Shown here piece by piece: positions 26,959 to 35,251 of a DNA stretch of 57,204 nucleotides. Within the stretch, counting starts at the first letter, position 1, and each line of letters opens with the position of its first letter. The position numbers were made by a program, and so were the translations under genes. The stretch is from an uncultured Lachnospiraceae bacterium (GTDB taxonomy: Bacteria > Bacillota > Clostridia > Lachnospirales > Lachnospiraceae): NCBI GenBank assembly GCA_910588215.1, contig CAJUQJ010000024.1:1-57204 (forward strand), written 5' to 3'. The notes under the pieces were generated by a model. The model saw nothing but the letters and a program-made list of their open reading frames with translations. It was not told the DNA's origin and searched no databases.

Positions 26959-28128
26959 ATGCGGCCCGTCGGATGGCAGGCTTTGTATGACGGGAGGCTG
27001 GTAAGCATTAAAACGTTGTATTGTCAAAGTAAGAATATGATATGGACAGTTTTTGCAGGCACAGCAGCCTTCTTCTTCACAGGAACGGTCTGGATCCGTA
27101 GGACCTATGGGCCTTTGATGCTTGCTATGGCAGATGAATCCTTTAGAAACGGACTGCGCAATAAGAGAACCCTGTTTGCAGGCTCCGTAATACTGCCGAC
27201 ATTGGCTGTTTTTATCCTGACATTAGTGATTCACAAAATATGGAAGAAGCCTGACAGGATATTCATAACACGTGTGATGGGTGTAGTGGCAGTAGCCAGT
27301 GTCTGTGTCGTAGTCGCAGTTTTGGAGGTTCCGGCTTACGTTGCGCGTCAGCACAGGCTAAGGCAGGAGCAATGGTATGATACTGACGACCGGGTGATGC
27401 ATGCGTTGGGCGGCATAGATGACATACATTATACGAACTCGAAGGAAGCGCTGGAAAACAGCTATGCATCTGGAAACAGACTGTTTGAATGCGACATGAG
27501 TATGACAGCGGACGGGAAGCTTGTCGCCTGTCATGACTGGGAATTCTGGAATGAGAATGTAACTATGGAAACAAAGAGAGGGGGGAAGTATAAATCGGAC
27601 TATATTCCGACGTTGGATGTTTTCATGGAACACAGATTTTCCGGTAAGTATACACCGCTGTCGGTTGCAGATGTTGTATTATTTCTTAAAGAACACCCAG
27701 ATGCATATGTGATCACGGATACAAAATGTGTTGAACCGGAAGAAATCAGGATGTATTTCCAGGAACTGGTCGATGTTGCCAGGGAGAATGCATGTGAGGA
27801 AACTCTTGACCGCTTTGTAGTGCAGATCTATCGCGGCTATATGCTTGGTATTGCAAGGGAAATATATCCGTTTCCAAACTATATATTTACGCTATATTAT
27901 GAAGCATACAAAGGTGAAGAAGACAAAATGCAGGAATATGCAGAATTCTGTATGCTGCAGGATATTGATGTGATCACAATGGAGGCAAAATATTATCGGG
28001 ATGAACTGCAAAATATCTGCAGTCGATATGGCATACGACTGTTCGTGCATACGGTAAATGATCAGGGAGAAATAGAAATCTTTCATGAGAAAGGTGTCGG
28101 GGTATACACGGATATTGCCGATAGATAG
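26959..28128 (+). CDS. Membrane GDPD-family phosphodiesterase, first copy
   Basis: The 389-residue protein has two to three N-terminal membrane segments (about 28-45, 73-93, 104-125) and a C-terminal glycerophosphodiester phosphodiesterase-like domain. Catalytic residues fit the GDPD pattern: H148 in MHALGG, E177 and D179 in FECDM, and H192 in CHDW. The usual HRG is replaced by HALG. TDTK and HTVND near the end are also typical. The domain should face the outside. It could cleave glycerophosphate from lipids or from a decorated glycan, or work as a transferase. The N-terminus is uncertain: the paralogue begins at a point equal to residue about 22 here. Confidence 0.78.
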   Translation: MRPVGWQALYDGRLVSIKTLYCQSKNMIWTVFAGTAAFFFTGTVWIRRTYGPLMLAMADESFRNGLRNKRTLFAGSVILPTLAVFILTLVIHKIWKKPDRIFITRVMGVVAVASVCVVVAVLEVPAYVARQHRLRQEQWYDTDDRVMHALGGIDDIHYTNSKEALENSYASGNRLFECDMSMTADGKLVACHDWEFWNENVTMETKRGGKYKSDYIPTLDVFMEHRFSGKYTPLSVADVVLFLKEHPDAYVITDTKCVEPEEIRMYFQELVDVARENACEETLDRFVVQIYRGYMLGIAREIYPFPNYIFTLYYEAYKGEEDKMQEYAEFCMLQDIDVITMEAKYYRDELQNICSRYGIRLFVHTVNDQGEIEIFHEKGVGVYTDIADR

Positions 28129-28234
28129 GCCGTCTGTGTCTGGCTCTTGATGGGCAGATAGCCTTTTGAACCGAGAGTTCGTGGGATCAGGGCGGTCAGG
28201 TATTGCACTACAGATCATATTTCGGGAGAGTACT

Positions 28235-29353
28235 ATGGAATCGCACAATAAGATAAAGAAGATCGTTTGGACTGTTTTTTGCAGCATTTCAACCTTTCTT
28301 TTGACAGGAACGATCTGGATCCGCAGGACCTATGGAGTCCTGGCGCTGGCAATGGTAAGTGAATCGTTTAGAGGCGGTCTGAAGAACAAGAGGATACTGT
28401 TTGTCAAATATGTTATGGTTCCTACGCTCGTTGTATTCCTTGTTTCTTTGATCGTGAACAGATGGCTGAAGGGATCGCACAGGAGGAGTCTGACTTATGT
28501 GATGGGAGGTCTTATGGCAGTAAGCATCGGTGCTGCCGTGATCGGGCTTGATGTCGGTGCCTACATAAGCCGCCAGTACGGATTGAGACGGCAGCACTGG
28601 TATGACAGTGATGATTTGGTGATGCATGCGCTGGGAAGTATTGACGGTATTCCCAATACGAATTCCAGGGAGGCGCTGGAGAACAGTTACCAGCAGGGAA
28701 ACAGACTGCTGGAGTGCGATATGATCATGACATCGGACTGGGAGCTTGTGGCCTGCCATGACTGGGTATTCTGGAATCGAAATACAGAAGTCGAAAAACC
28801 GAGTGGGGGGGGGCAAAATGAGATTTACATACCAACCCTGGAAGTTTTTATGGAACACAAATTCCTGGGGAAGTATACACCGCTTTCTTTTGCAGATCTG
28901 GCTCTGTTTCTCAAGGAGCATCCTGACGCCTATGTCATTACGGACACGAAGTATGTTGAACCGGAGGAGATCAAAGTCGGTTTCCAGGAACTTGTAGATG
29001 TGATCAGAGAGAACGACTGTGAGGAAGTTCTCGACCGTTTTATCGTACAGATTTATCGCGGCTATATGCACGGTCTTATAGAGCAGATTTATCCGTTTGA
29101 TAATTATATCTTCACCTTATACAAAGAGAAATATGAAGGTGATGAGGAGAAAATGGAGGAATACGCCAAGTTCTGTATGCTCTATGGTGTCGATGTGATC
29201 ACAATGGAAGCAAAATACTACCACGATGAACTGCTGGATATCTGTAACCGGTATGGATTGCGGCTGTTCGTCCATACGGTAAACGACCCGGAAGAAATTG
29301 CGGCATTCCGCGAAAAGGGCGTCGGCGTATATACTGACAATGTAGAGAGATAA
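28235..29353 (+). CDS. Membrane GDPD-family phosphodiesterase, second copy
   Basis: This is a 372-residue paralogue of the preceding gene, alike over the whole length (WIRRTYG, AMVSESFRGGLKNKR, MHALG, ECD, ACHDW). Catalytic positions are H131, E160/D162 and H175. GGGAGAG (28224-28230) precedes the ATG at 28235 by four bases, so the longer frame that starts at a TTG at 28166 was rejected. Codons near 190 contain nine consecutive G (28805-28813). Loss of one G would shift the frame and stop at about 28997, after the first catalytic motifs, so this may be a slippage site. With the upstream gene it forms a tandem duplication matching the OpgB-like pair. Confidence 0.8.
   Translation: MESHNKIKKIVWTVFCSISTFLLTGTIWIRRTYGVLALAMVSESFRGGLKNKRILFVKYVMVPTLVVFLVSLIVNRWLKGSHRRSLTYVMGGLMAVSIGAAVIGLDVGAYISRQYGLRRQHWYDSDDLVMHALGSIDGIPNTNSREALENSYQQGNRLLECDMIMTSDWELVACHDWVFWNRNTEVEKPSGGGQNEIYIPTLEVFMEHKFLGKYTPLSFADLALFLKEHPDAYVITDTKYVEPEEIKVGFQELVDVIRENDCEEVLDRFIVQIYRGYMHGLIEQIYPFDNYIFTLYKEKYEGDEEKMEEYAKFCMLYGVDVITMEAKYYHDELLDICNRYGLRLFVHTVNDPEEIAAFREKGVGVYTDNVER
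28805..28813 (+). repeat. Nine-G homopolymer inside the second GDPD gene
   Basis: A run of nine G encodes Gly-Gly-Gly within the GDPD-like domain. Most other G runs noticed in the window are six or seven long. The other nine-G run is at 1463-1471 in the tail of the regulator gene. Confidence 0.6.
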
Positions 29354-29402
29354 TCTTAACAGATAGAGTCTGTCTGCTGTCAAAAGACAGGCAGGAACAG
29401 AT

Positions 29403-30413
29403 ATGGGGGCAGGCATGGACAGGAATGAGCCGTTAGTCAGTGTGATCGTACCGGTTTACAATGGACAGGAGTATTTGGAGAATTGTATCAGGAGCATTCA
29501 GGAGCAGACATACGGCAATCTGGAGATCCTTATTGTCAATGACGGCTCCACGGATGCGACCGGTTCGGTGTGCGACAAACTTGCAGGAATGTACGATAAT
29601 GTACGAGTTCTGACACTGGGGGACGAAGGGGTATCTGCCGGGAGAAATGCCGGGATAGAAGCAGCGAAAGGGGAGTTGATCACTTTCGTGGACGCGGATG
29701 ACAGACTGCGGCCTGATATGCTGAGGACCCTGTATGAATGTATGACAAAAACAGGCAGTGAAGTAGCCGGATGCCGGTTCTTTTCCTGGAGAAATGAAGA
29801 GGACTGGGAGCAGGCGCTTGCTGTGGAAACGGTTTCGGACCGGATAGAATGTTATGAACCGCACCGGTATCTGCGCGATGCGCTCCTGCAGGGTAACAGC
29901 CGCTGCTGGAGTAAGCTGTACCGGAGGAAGATCTTAGAGAAGGTGCAGTTTCGGGAGAAACTGACGATTGGGGAGGATCTGCTTTTTCTGGTGAACATGC
30001 TTCCCTACGCGGTACGGATCGCAGAGACGGACTATCCCGGGTACGGATATTTTCAGAATCCGGGGGGAGCGATCAACCGGGAGTTTACACCAGGATATAT
30101 GGATCAGGTGAATTGCTGGCAGCTTGTGAGAGAGGCGGTCAGGCGGATGGATCAAAGCCTGGACGCGCAGGTATGTACCCATTATGCGATGGGCATCATG
30201 CTCACCGCCGGTAAACTTGCCAGACTTAAGGCAGATAAACGGCGGGCATATCAGGCGTATATCGACATATGCCATGAGCGGCTGCGGGAAGTGCTGCGGG
30301 TGCCCGGTGTCTATGGCAGACTGTCTGCCGGTTATAAGGTGAAAACAAGGATGTTCCTGCAGTGGCCGGGACTGTATCTGTATCTGTACCACATGCATAA
30401 GGAGAGGCTATGA
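29403..30413 (+). CDS. Glycosyltransferase family 2
   Basis: The 336-residue GT-A enzyme has VSVIVPVYNGQEYLENCIRS (about 12-31), IVNDGSTDATGSVC (about 47-60), GVSAGRNAGIEAAKGE (about 82-97) and the metal-binding VDADDR (about 101-106). It would use a nucleotide sugar in the cytoplasm. A second ATG at 29415 is possible, but AGGAA fits the first. The end overlaps the fucosyltransferase gene by four bases (ATGA), so the two are translated together and probably act on the same oligosaccharide. Confidence 0.9.
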   Translation: MGAGMDRNEPLVSVIVPVYNGQEYLENCIRSIQEQTYGNLEILIVNDGSTDATGSVCDKLAGMYDNVRVLTLGDEGVSAGRNAGIEAAKGELITFVDADDRLRPDMLRTLYECMTKTGSEVAGCRFFSWRNEEDWEQALAVETVSDRIECYEPHRYLRDALLQGNSRCWSKLYRRKILEKVQFREKLTIGEDLLFLVNMLPYAVRIAETDYPGYGYFQNPGGAINREFTPGYMDQVNCWQLVREAVRRMDQSLDAQVCTHYAMGIMLTAGKLARLKADKRRAYQAYIDICHERLREVLRVPGVYGRLSAGYKVKTRMFLQWPGLYLYLYHMHKERL

Positions 30414-31336
30414 TCATTGTCAGGGCAATGGGCGGGCTGGGCAATCAATTGCAGCAGTACGCGCTGTACAGGAAATTGGAAGCGACAGGAAAAGACGCCA
30501 GATTGGATATCTCATGGTTCCGGAATGAAGCGTTTCGGGCCGGGATGGCGGCGGAAAGAGACTTGGAGCTGCAAGAACTGCGGCTGCCGCCCTATAAAGC
30601 TGCGACCGAGGAAGAAATACGCACTGTCCTTGGAAGGCTGTGGGAGGAGAAGGAGAAGACAACAGGGAAGATTGGAAGGAAACTGCATCTTCTTAAGAAT
30701 CCTGCCTTCGAGGAAAACGGATTGTACCATGAAGAAGTCTTGTCCATGGATGATAAATATTTAGTTGGATATTGGGCCTGCGAGAAATATTATGCGGATA
30801 TTCTGGAAGTTTTGCGGCGGGATATCTCTTTTCCGCCGGCCGGTGATAACAGACTGCAGGAGAGAAATGAAGAGACGATCCGGTTGATGGAGGGGGCACA
30901 GTCAGTTAGTGTGCATATCCGCAGAGGAGATTATCTGGACGATGTCAATAAGTCTCTTTTCGGTGGGATCTGTACGGAAGCTTATTATCAGGCAGCGATC
31001 GCGTATATGCAAGAAAGATTGCCGGATGTGAGATTTTTCCTGTTTTCGGATGATATCCCTTATGTGAGGGAACAGTATCAGGGAGAGCAATACCAGATCA
31101 TTGACTGGAACCAGGGCAGGGACAGTTTCTATGATATGATGCTGATGAGCCGCTGCAGACACAATATCTGCGCGAACAGCACTTTCAGCTTCTGGGGGGC
31201 GAGGTTGAATCCTCACAGAGATAAGATCATGATACGTCCTTCCATACACAAGAATACGCAGACTTGCGTACCGGAACAGATGAAGGAATTATGGAAGGGA
31301 TGGGTGCTGATCACACCCCAGGGTAAACTTGTATAG
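30410..31336 (+). CDS. Alpha-1,2-fucosyltransferase, GT11, second copy
   Basis: The 308-residue protein has GGLGNQLQQYALYRKLEATG at 8-27, the donor motif HIRRGDY at 169-175 and NSTFSFWGARLNPH near the end. It has normal GT11 length and lacks the hydrophilic insert of the copy at 12094. The opening GNQLQQYA differs from the usual GNQLFQYA by one Phe-to-Gln change. It should add alpha-1,2-fucose from GDP-fucose. It is translationally coupled to the GT2 gene upstream, just as the first copy follows a GT2 gene. Confidence 0.92.
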   Translation: MIIVRAMGGLGNQLQQYALYRKLEATGKDARLDISWFRNEAFRAGMAAERDLELQELRLPPYKAATEEEIRTVLGRLWEEKEKTTGKIGRKLHLLKNPAFEENGLYHEEVLSMDDKYLVGYWACEKYYADILEVLRRDISFPPAGDNRLQERNEETIRLMEGAQSVSVHIRRGDYLDDVNKSLFGGICTEAYYQAAIAYMQERLPDVRFFLFSDDIPYVREQYQGEQYQIIDWNQGRDSFYDMMLMSRCRHNICANSTFSFWGARLNPHRDKIMIRPSIHKNTQTCVPEQMKELWKGWVLITPQGKLV

Positions 31337-31381
31337 AGCTGAGATCCGGTATGGCAAGATCATGGAGGTTAGAGCGGAATC

Positions 31382-32413
31382 ATGCAGAAAATAAAGTATA
31401 AGATCAGTGTGATCGTTCCGGTCTATAATAAAGAGAAATATCTGGAGCAGTGCATTGACAGCATTCTGGCACAGACTTATACGGAACTGGAGTTATTGCT
31501 CATAGACGATGAGTCTACGGACTCCAGTGGGAGAATATGTGACCGGTATGGAAAGAAAGACAGGCGCGTCAAGGTGATCCATCAGAAAAACGGTGGTCCT
31601 ACGGCGGCAGCCGTGGCCGGATTGCGGGCGGCGACAGGAGACTACTGCGCGTTTGTGGACAGTGACGATTATGTCAGTGAGGACATGCTGCAGGAGATGG
31701 CAGGATGTCTGACCGGGTGTAAGGGTGAGGTGGTCTGCTGCAATCATGTGCTTGAGAAGCGCAAGGAGACGGTTCCTGTCATACTGCCTTTGAAGCCTGG
31801 TGTATATGAGGGCGCAAGGCTGGAAGAAGAGATCAAGGACAAGCTGCTTGGCCAGGAGAACAGGATCATTTCCATGTCACGGTGCATGAAGCTTTGCGAG
31901 AGGTCGATCTTTGAAGGAAATGAGAAGTATTATGATATGAAGATCCGCATGGGGGATGATTTTAACCTGATCTATCCTGCACTGCTGGCGGCCCGCCGGA
32001 TCGTCATCATGGAGAACGCATTGTTCTATCATTACCGCTACGTAGAAGACTCTATTGTACACAGATACGATCCGGGCACTGCTGACAGTATTGAGAGATG
32101 GTATCGGTCTGCCAGACAGGTGGTGGCAGACAGACAGGTGCCGGAGGGTGAGGGAAAGCTGAACCGGGAATACTGTTATATGATGATGTATGTCATGAAG
32201 AATGAACTGCGCAATCCGGATCGGGATTATGTGCGGAAGATACAGGCTGTATTTCTGGATGAGGAAGTAAGGCAAAGGATTCTGCATACGCCTCTGTCAG
32301 TCACGAACAGGGCAAATGCATTGTTGTACCTCGGCATGCAGTATCCCAACAAAGCGCTGCTGTATATTTTGCGGACGGTTATGATGCACTATGACAGGAT
32401 GGGGAGAAAATAG
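31382..32413 (+). CDS. Glycosyltransferase family 2
   Basis: The 343-residue product begins with ISVIVPVYNKEKYLEQCIDS (about 8-27) and has LLIDDESTDSSGRIC (about 38-52), where the usual DDGSTD has become DDESTD. It then has NGGPTAAAVAGLRAATGDYC and the metal-binding VDSDDY (about 97-102). It is a cytoplasmic inverting-type glycosyltransferase of the same group as the gene at 29403. The Gly-to-Glu change in the nucleotide-binding loop is seen in other GT2 members and is not expected to inactivate it. Donor sugar unknown. Confidence 0.88.
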   Translation: MQKIKYKISVIVPVYNKEKYLEQCIDSILAQTYTELELLLIDDESTDSSGRICDRYGKKDRRVKVIHQKNGGPTAAAVAGLRAATGDYCAFVDSDDYVSEDMLQEMAGCLTGCKGEVVCCNHVLEKRKETVPVILPLKPGVYEGARLEEEIKDKLLGQENRIISMSRCMKLCERSIFEGNEKYYDMKIRMGDDFNLIYPALLAARRIVIMENALFYHYRYVEDSIVHRYDPGTADSIERWYRSARQVVADRQVPEGEGKLNREYCYMMMYVMKNELRNPDRDYVRKIQAVFLDEEVRQRILHTPLSVTNRANALLYLGMQYPNKALLYILRTVMMHYDRMGRK

Positions 32414-32458
32414 GGTAAATTTGAAACAGAGACAAGAGAAAGGGTATGGCCGGTAAAC

Positions 32459-33652
32459 ATGAATGATCGGATTGTTATGTACTTGCATGGAGGCAGTGGA
32501 AATCATGGTTGTGAGGCGATCGTGAACAGTACCTGCCATATGATAGAAGATATTCCCAAGCTCCTCGTGACAAACAGCGAGAAGGAGGACAGATTTTATT
32601 CCCTGGAGCCTCTGTGTGATATTTTGCAGGAACGGAAGATCGCGGAGCACTTTTTTGCGCATGTCTGGTATTATGCATGGCGTGCGGTGTTTCACGATCC
32701 GGAATCTTTTATGCGGTACCGTTTCCGGGATGTCCTTGGAAAAAACCGGGCGCCGCTCTATCTTTCGATTGGCGGCGACATGTACTGCTATGAATTGTCC
32801 AGGAAGGAAGCGGTCACAGCCAACAGCACTTTCGTCAGAGCCGGGGCCAGGACGATTCTTTGGGGGTGCTCTTTGGAGCCGGAGCTGTTGGAAGATCAGA
32901 CCGTTGTAGATGATATGAAGCGGTATACATTGATCACACCCAGAGAGTCTATCACGGCGGAAGCTCTGCACCGAGCAGGCGTGGTCGAGAATGTAAAGCT
33001 TTTTCCGGATCCGGCGTTTACCTTAGAGCCGGAGAAGACGGAACTGCCTACAGGGTTTCAGCCGGGGAAGACGATCGGGATCAATGTCAGTCCGATGATC
33101 GTCAGGCATGAGCAAACGGCAGGTATCACACTTGCCAATTACCGCAAACTGATCGATCATATCCTGGAGACGACAGACGACACTGTGGCATTGATTCCGC
33201 ATGTTATGTGGAATTATAATGACGACAGGCTGACATTGCAGGAACTTTACCGGGGATTTGAGGCCAATGAGAGAGTGCTGCTTTTCCCGGATCTGTCCTG
33301 CGGCAAGTTGAAATATATTATTTCTCAGTGCAGAGCTTTTATAGGAGCCAGGACACATGCGACGATCGCGGCATATTCCAGCTGCGTTCCGACACTTGTG
33401 GTAGGATACTCCGTGAAAGCAAGAGGCATTGCCAGAGATTTGTTTGGGACGGAAGAGGGCTATGTTCTGCCGGTGCAGACACTGGAAGACCCGGAGGAAC
33501 TGATTCGGGCGTATGACTGGATGATGGAGAAAGAGCAGGAGATCCGTGGTCAGCTGCAGGCGCTGATGCCGGCATATTGTGCGAGTGCGTGGGCAGCGGG
33601 GGATGAGATCCGTAAAATATGGAGAGAATGCCATAGCCAGATAGAACTGTAA
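32459..33652 (+). CDS. Polysaccharide pyruvyl transferase family protein
   Basis: The 397-residue protein fits the CsaB/WcaK polysaccharide pyruvyl transferase family. Marks are MYLHGGSGNHGCEAIV (7-22, the glycine-rich opening), LSIGGDMYCYE (about 102), ITPRESITAEAL, GINVSPMI (about 207) and the late catalytic RTHATIAAYSSCVPTLVVGYSVKA region (about 300-320). Such enzymes put a pyruvyl ketal from phosphoenolpyruvate on a sugar, giving the polymer negative charge and sometimes a binding site for surface-layer proteins. It lies between a GT2 gene and the Wzx gene, so it probably acts on the lipid-linked repeat unit in the cytoplasm. Confidence 0.85.
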   Translation: MNDRIVMYLHGGSGNHGCEAIVNSTCHMIEDIPKLLVTNSEKEDRFYSLEPLCDILQERKIAEHFFAHVWYYAWRAVFHDPESFMRYRFRDVLGKNRAPLYLSIGGDMYCYELSRKEAVTANSTFVRAGARTILWGCSLEPELLEDQTVVDDMKRYTLITPRESITAEALHRAGVVENVKLFPDPAFTLEPEKTELPTGFQPGKTIGINVSPMIVRHEQTAGITLANYRKLIDHILETTDDTVALIPHVMWNYNDDRLTLQELYRGFEANERVLLFPDLSCGKLKYIISQCRAFIGARTHATIAAYSSCVPTLVVGYSVKARGIARDLFGTEEGYVLPVQTLEDPEELIRAYDWMMEKEQEIRGQLQALMPAYCASAWAAGDEIRKIWRECHSQIEL

Positions 33653-33699
33653 CAGTGAGAGAAAAGAGCGGCGGGCGTAAGGAACGGAAAGGCAGCTGA

Positions 33700-35247
33700 A
33701 TGGGCAGAGTCAGACAGGCAGGGAAAAATATTTTCTTTGGCTATATCAGTAATTTTATAATTCTGGCTATGGGGCTTTTGCAGAGAGACGTGTTTATCAG
33801 AACTCTGGGAAGGACACTTTTGGGTGTTAACAGCCTGTATACAGATATTCTGAGTATGCTTTCGCTGGCGGAGCTTGGAATCGGAAGCGCCTTAAACTAC
33901 AGCCTTTATAAGCCGGTTGCCAGTGGAGACCTGGAAAAGATCAAGTCATATATGCGGCTCTACAGGAAAGCATATCTGGCGATCGCGGGAGTGATCGGTG
34001 GGATCGGCCTTGCGTTGACGCCCTTTTTGCCGTATCTGATCAAGGAGAGTGAGAGGGGAGAGATATCGGTCAGGGAGTTGACGGTCTATTACCTGATCTT
34101 CCTCTTTAATACGGTCAGTACTTATTTTGTGGCTTACAAATATAGTTTGGCAAATGCCCAGCAGTGCAATTATATTCAGACGAACATTGCGACGATCACG
34201 AAGATCGTCACGGTACTTGCGCAGATCATCGTCCTCTATCTGACCGGAAATTTCCTGCTGTATCTGTTGATCCAGGCGGCGGTGGAACTTATCCAGAAAA
34301 TTTTCGTAAGCTTCTATTTTAACAGGCTCTATCCTTATCTGCGGGATAAAAAGGTCCGGAAGCTGGAGAGGCAGGAGACAGACATTGTCGTTACCAAGAC
34401 AAAGGCGCTGATGTTTCATAAGATCGGTGATGTGGCCAGATTGTCGACGGACAATGTGATCATCACGTATTTCATGAATGTGGATTGGGTGGGGATCGTA
34501 GGAAATTATACGATGGTCATCACCTATGCCGCTAATTTTATCAGCATCATATTCAATTCCGTGATCTCCGGGTTCGGTAACCTGGTAGCTACGGAATCCA
34601 GGGAGAAGCAGTATGCCATGTTTAAGGTATATCGTTTCTTTGCCTGCTGGCTGTATGGTTTTGCGGCAGTCGGCTTCTGGCTGCTTCTGACGCCGCTTGT
34701 CACTAAGATCTGGCTGGATGAGAGCTGGGGCCTGGGGCAGACCGTGCTTACGCTAATTCTGATCGATCTGTATTTCAAAGGCGGCAGGGTGGTCCTGGTC
34801 AACTTCAAAATAGCGGCAGGCGTATTTGAGAAGGATAAGTATCTTTCTTTTGTCCAGGGACTTGTTAATCTTGTATTATCGATTATAGGGATTCAGTATA
34901 TCGGCCTGGCAGGCGTTTATGTCGGAACAGTGGTATCCGGCGTGATGGCGAATTTGGTTCAGCCGGTGATCGTGTACAGAGACTGTTTCGGAAAGAGTGC
35001 ATGGACTTATTTCGTAGATGCGGTGAAATATATCGGGGTGATAGTCGGGATTGTTCTAGTCATGATTCCGGTGAAACGCTTGGTCATGCAGCAGACGAAT
35101 CTATTGACGTTTGTCGGCATGATGATCATTGTTACGCTTGTTTATAATGCCGCCTTTGTGCTTGTGTTCAGAAAGACGGCAGAGTTTGCCTATTTATGGG
35201 CGTTGCTGAAAGGAAAGGCTCCGTTCTTACGGAGGAGGAAAGTATAG
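33700..35247 (+). CDS. Wzx-type polysaccharide flippase
   Basis: The 515-residue integral membrane protein belongs to the MOP/MATE-like polysaccharide export group. It starts with NIFFGYISNFIILAMGLLQR, has RTLGRTLLGVNSLYTDILSM in the first loop, and carries about twelve to fourteen helices with a charged cytoplasmic loop at about 215-235 (DKKVRKLERQE). It would flip polyprenyl-diphosphate-linked repeat units without ATP. It is the only Wzx-type flippase in the window; three ABC flippases are also present. A GH105 gene follows after 4 bases. Confidence 0.9.
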   Translation: MGRVRQAGKNIFFGYISNFIILAMGLLQRDVFIRTLGRTLLGVNSLYTDILSMLSLAELGIGSALNYSLYKPVASGDLEKIKSYMRLYRKAYLAIAGVIGGIGLALTPFLPYLIKESERGEISVRELTVYYLIFLFNTVSTYFVAYKYSLANAQQCNYIQTNIATITKIVTVLAQIIVLYLTGNFLLYLLIQAAVELIQKIFVSFYFNRLYPYLRDKKVRKLERQETDIVVTKTKALMFHKIGDVARLSTDNVIITYFMNVDWVGIVGNYTMVITYAANFISIIFNSVISGFGNLVATESREKQYAMFKVYRFFACWLYGFAAVGFWLLLTPLVTKIWLDESWGLGQTVLTLILIDLYFKGGRVVLVNFKIAAGVFEKDKYLSFVQGLVNLVLSIIGIQYIGLAGVYVGTVVSGVMANLVQPVIVYRDCFGKSAWTYFVDAVKYIGVIVGIVLVMIPVKRLVMQQTNLLTFVGMMIIVTLVYNAAFVLVFRKTAEFAYLWALLKGKAPFLRRRKV

Positions 35248-35251
35248 GAAA

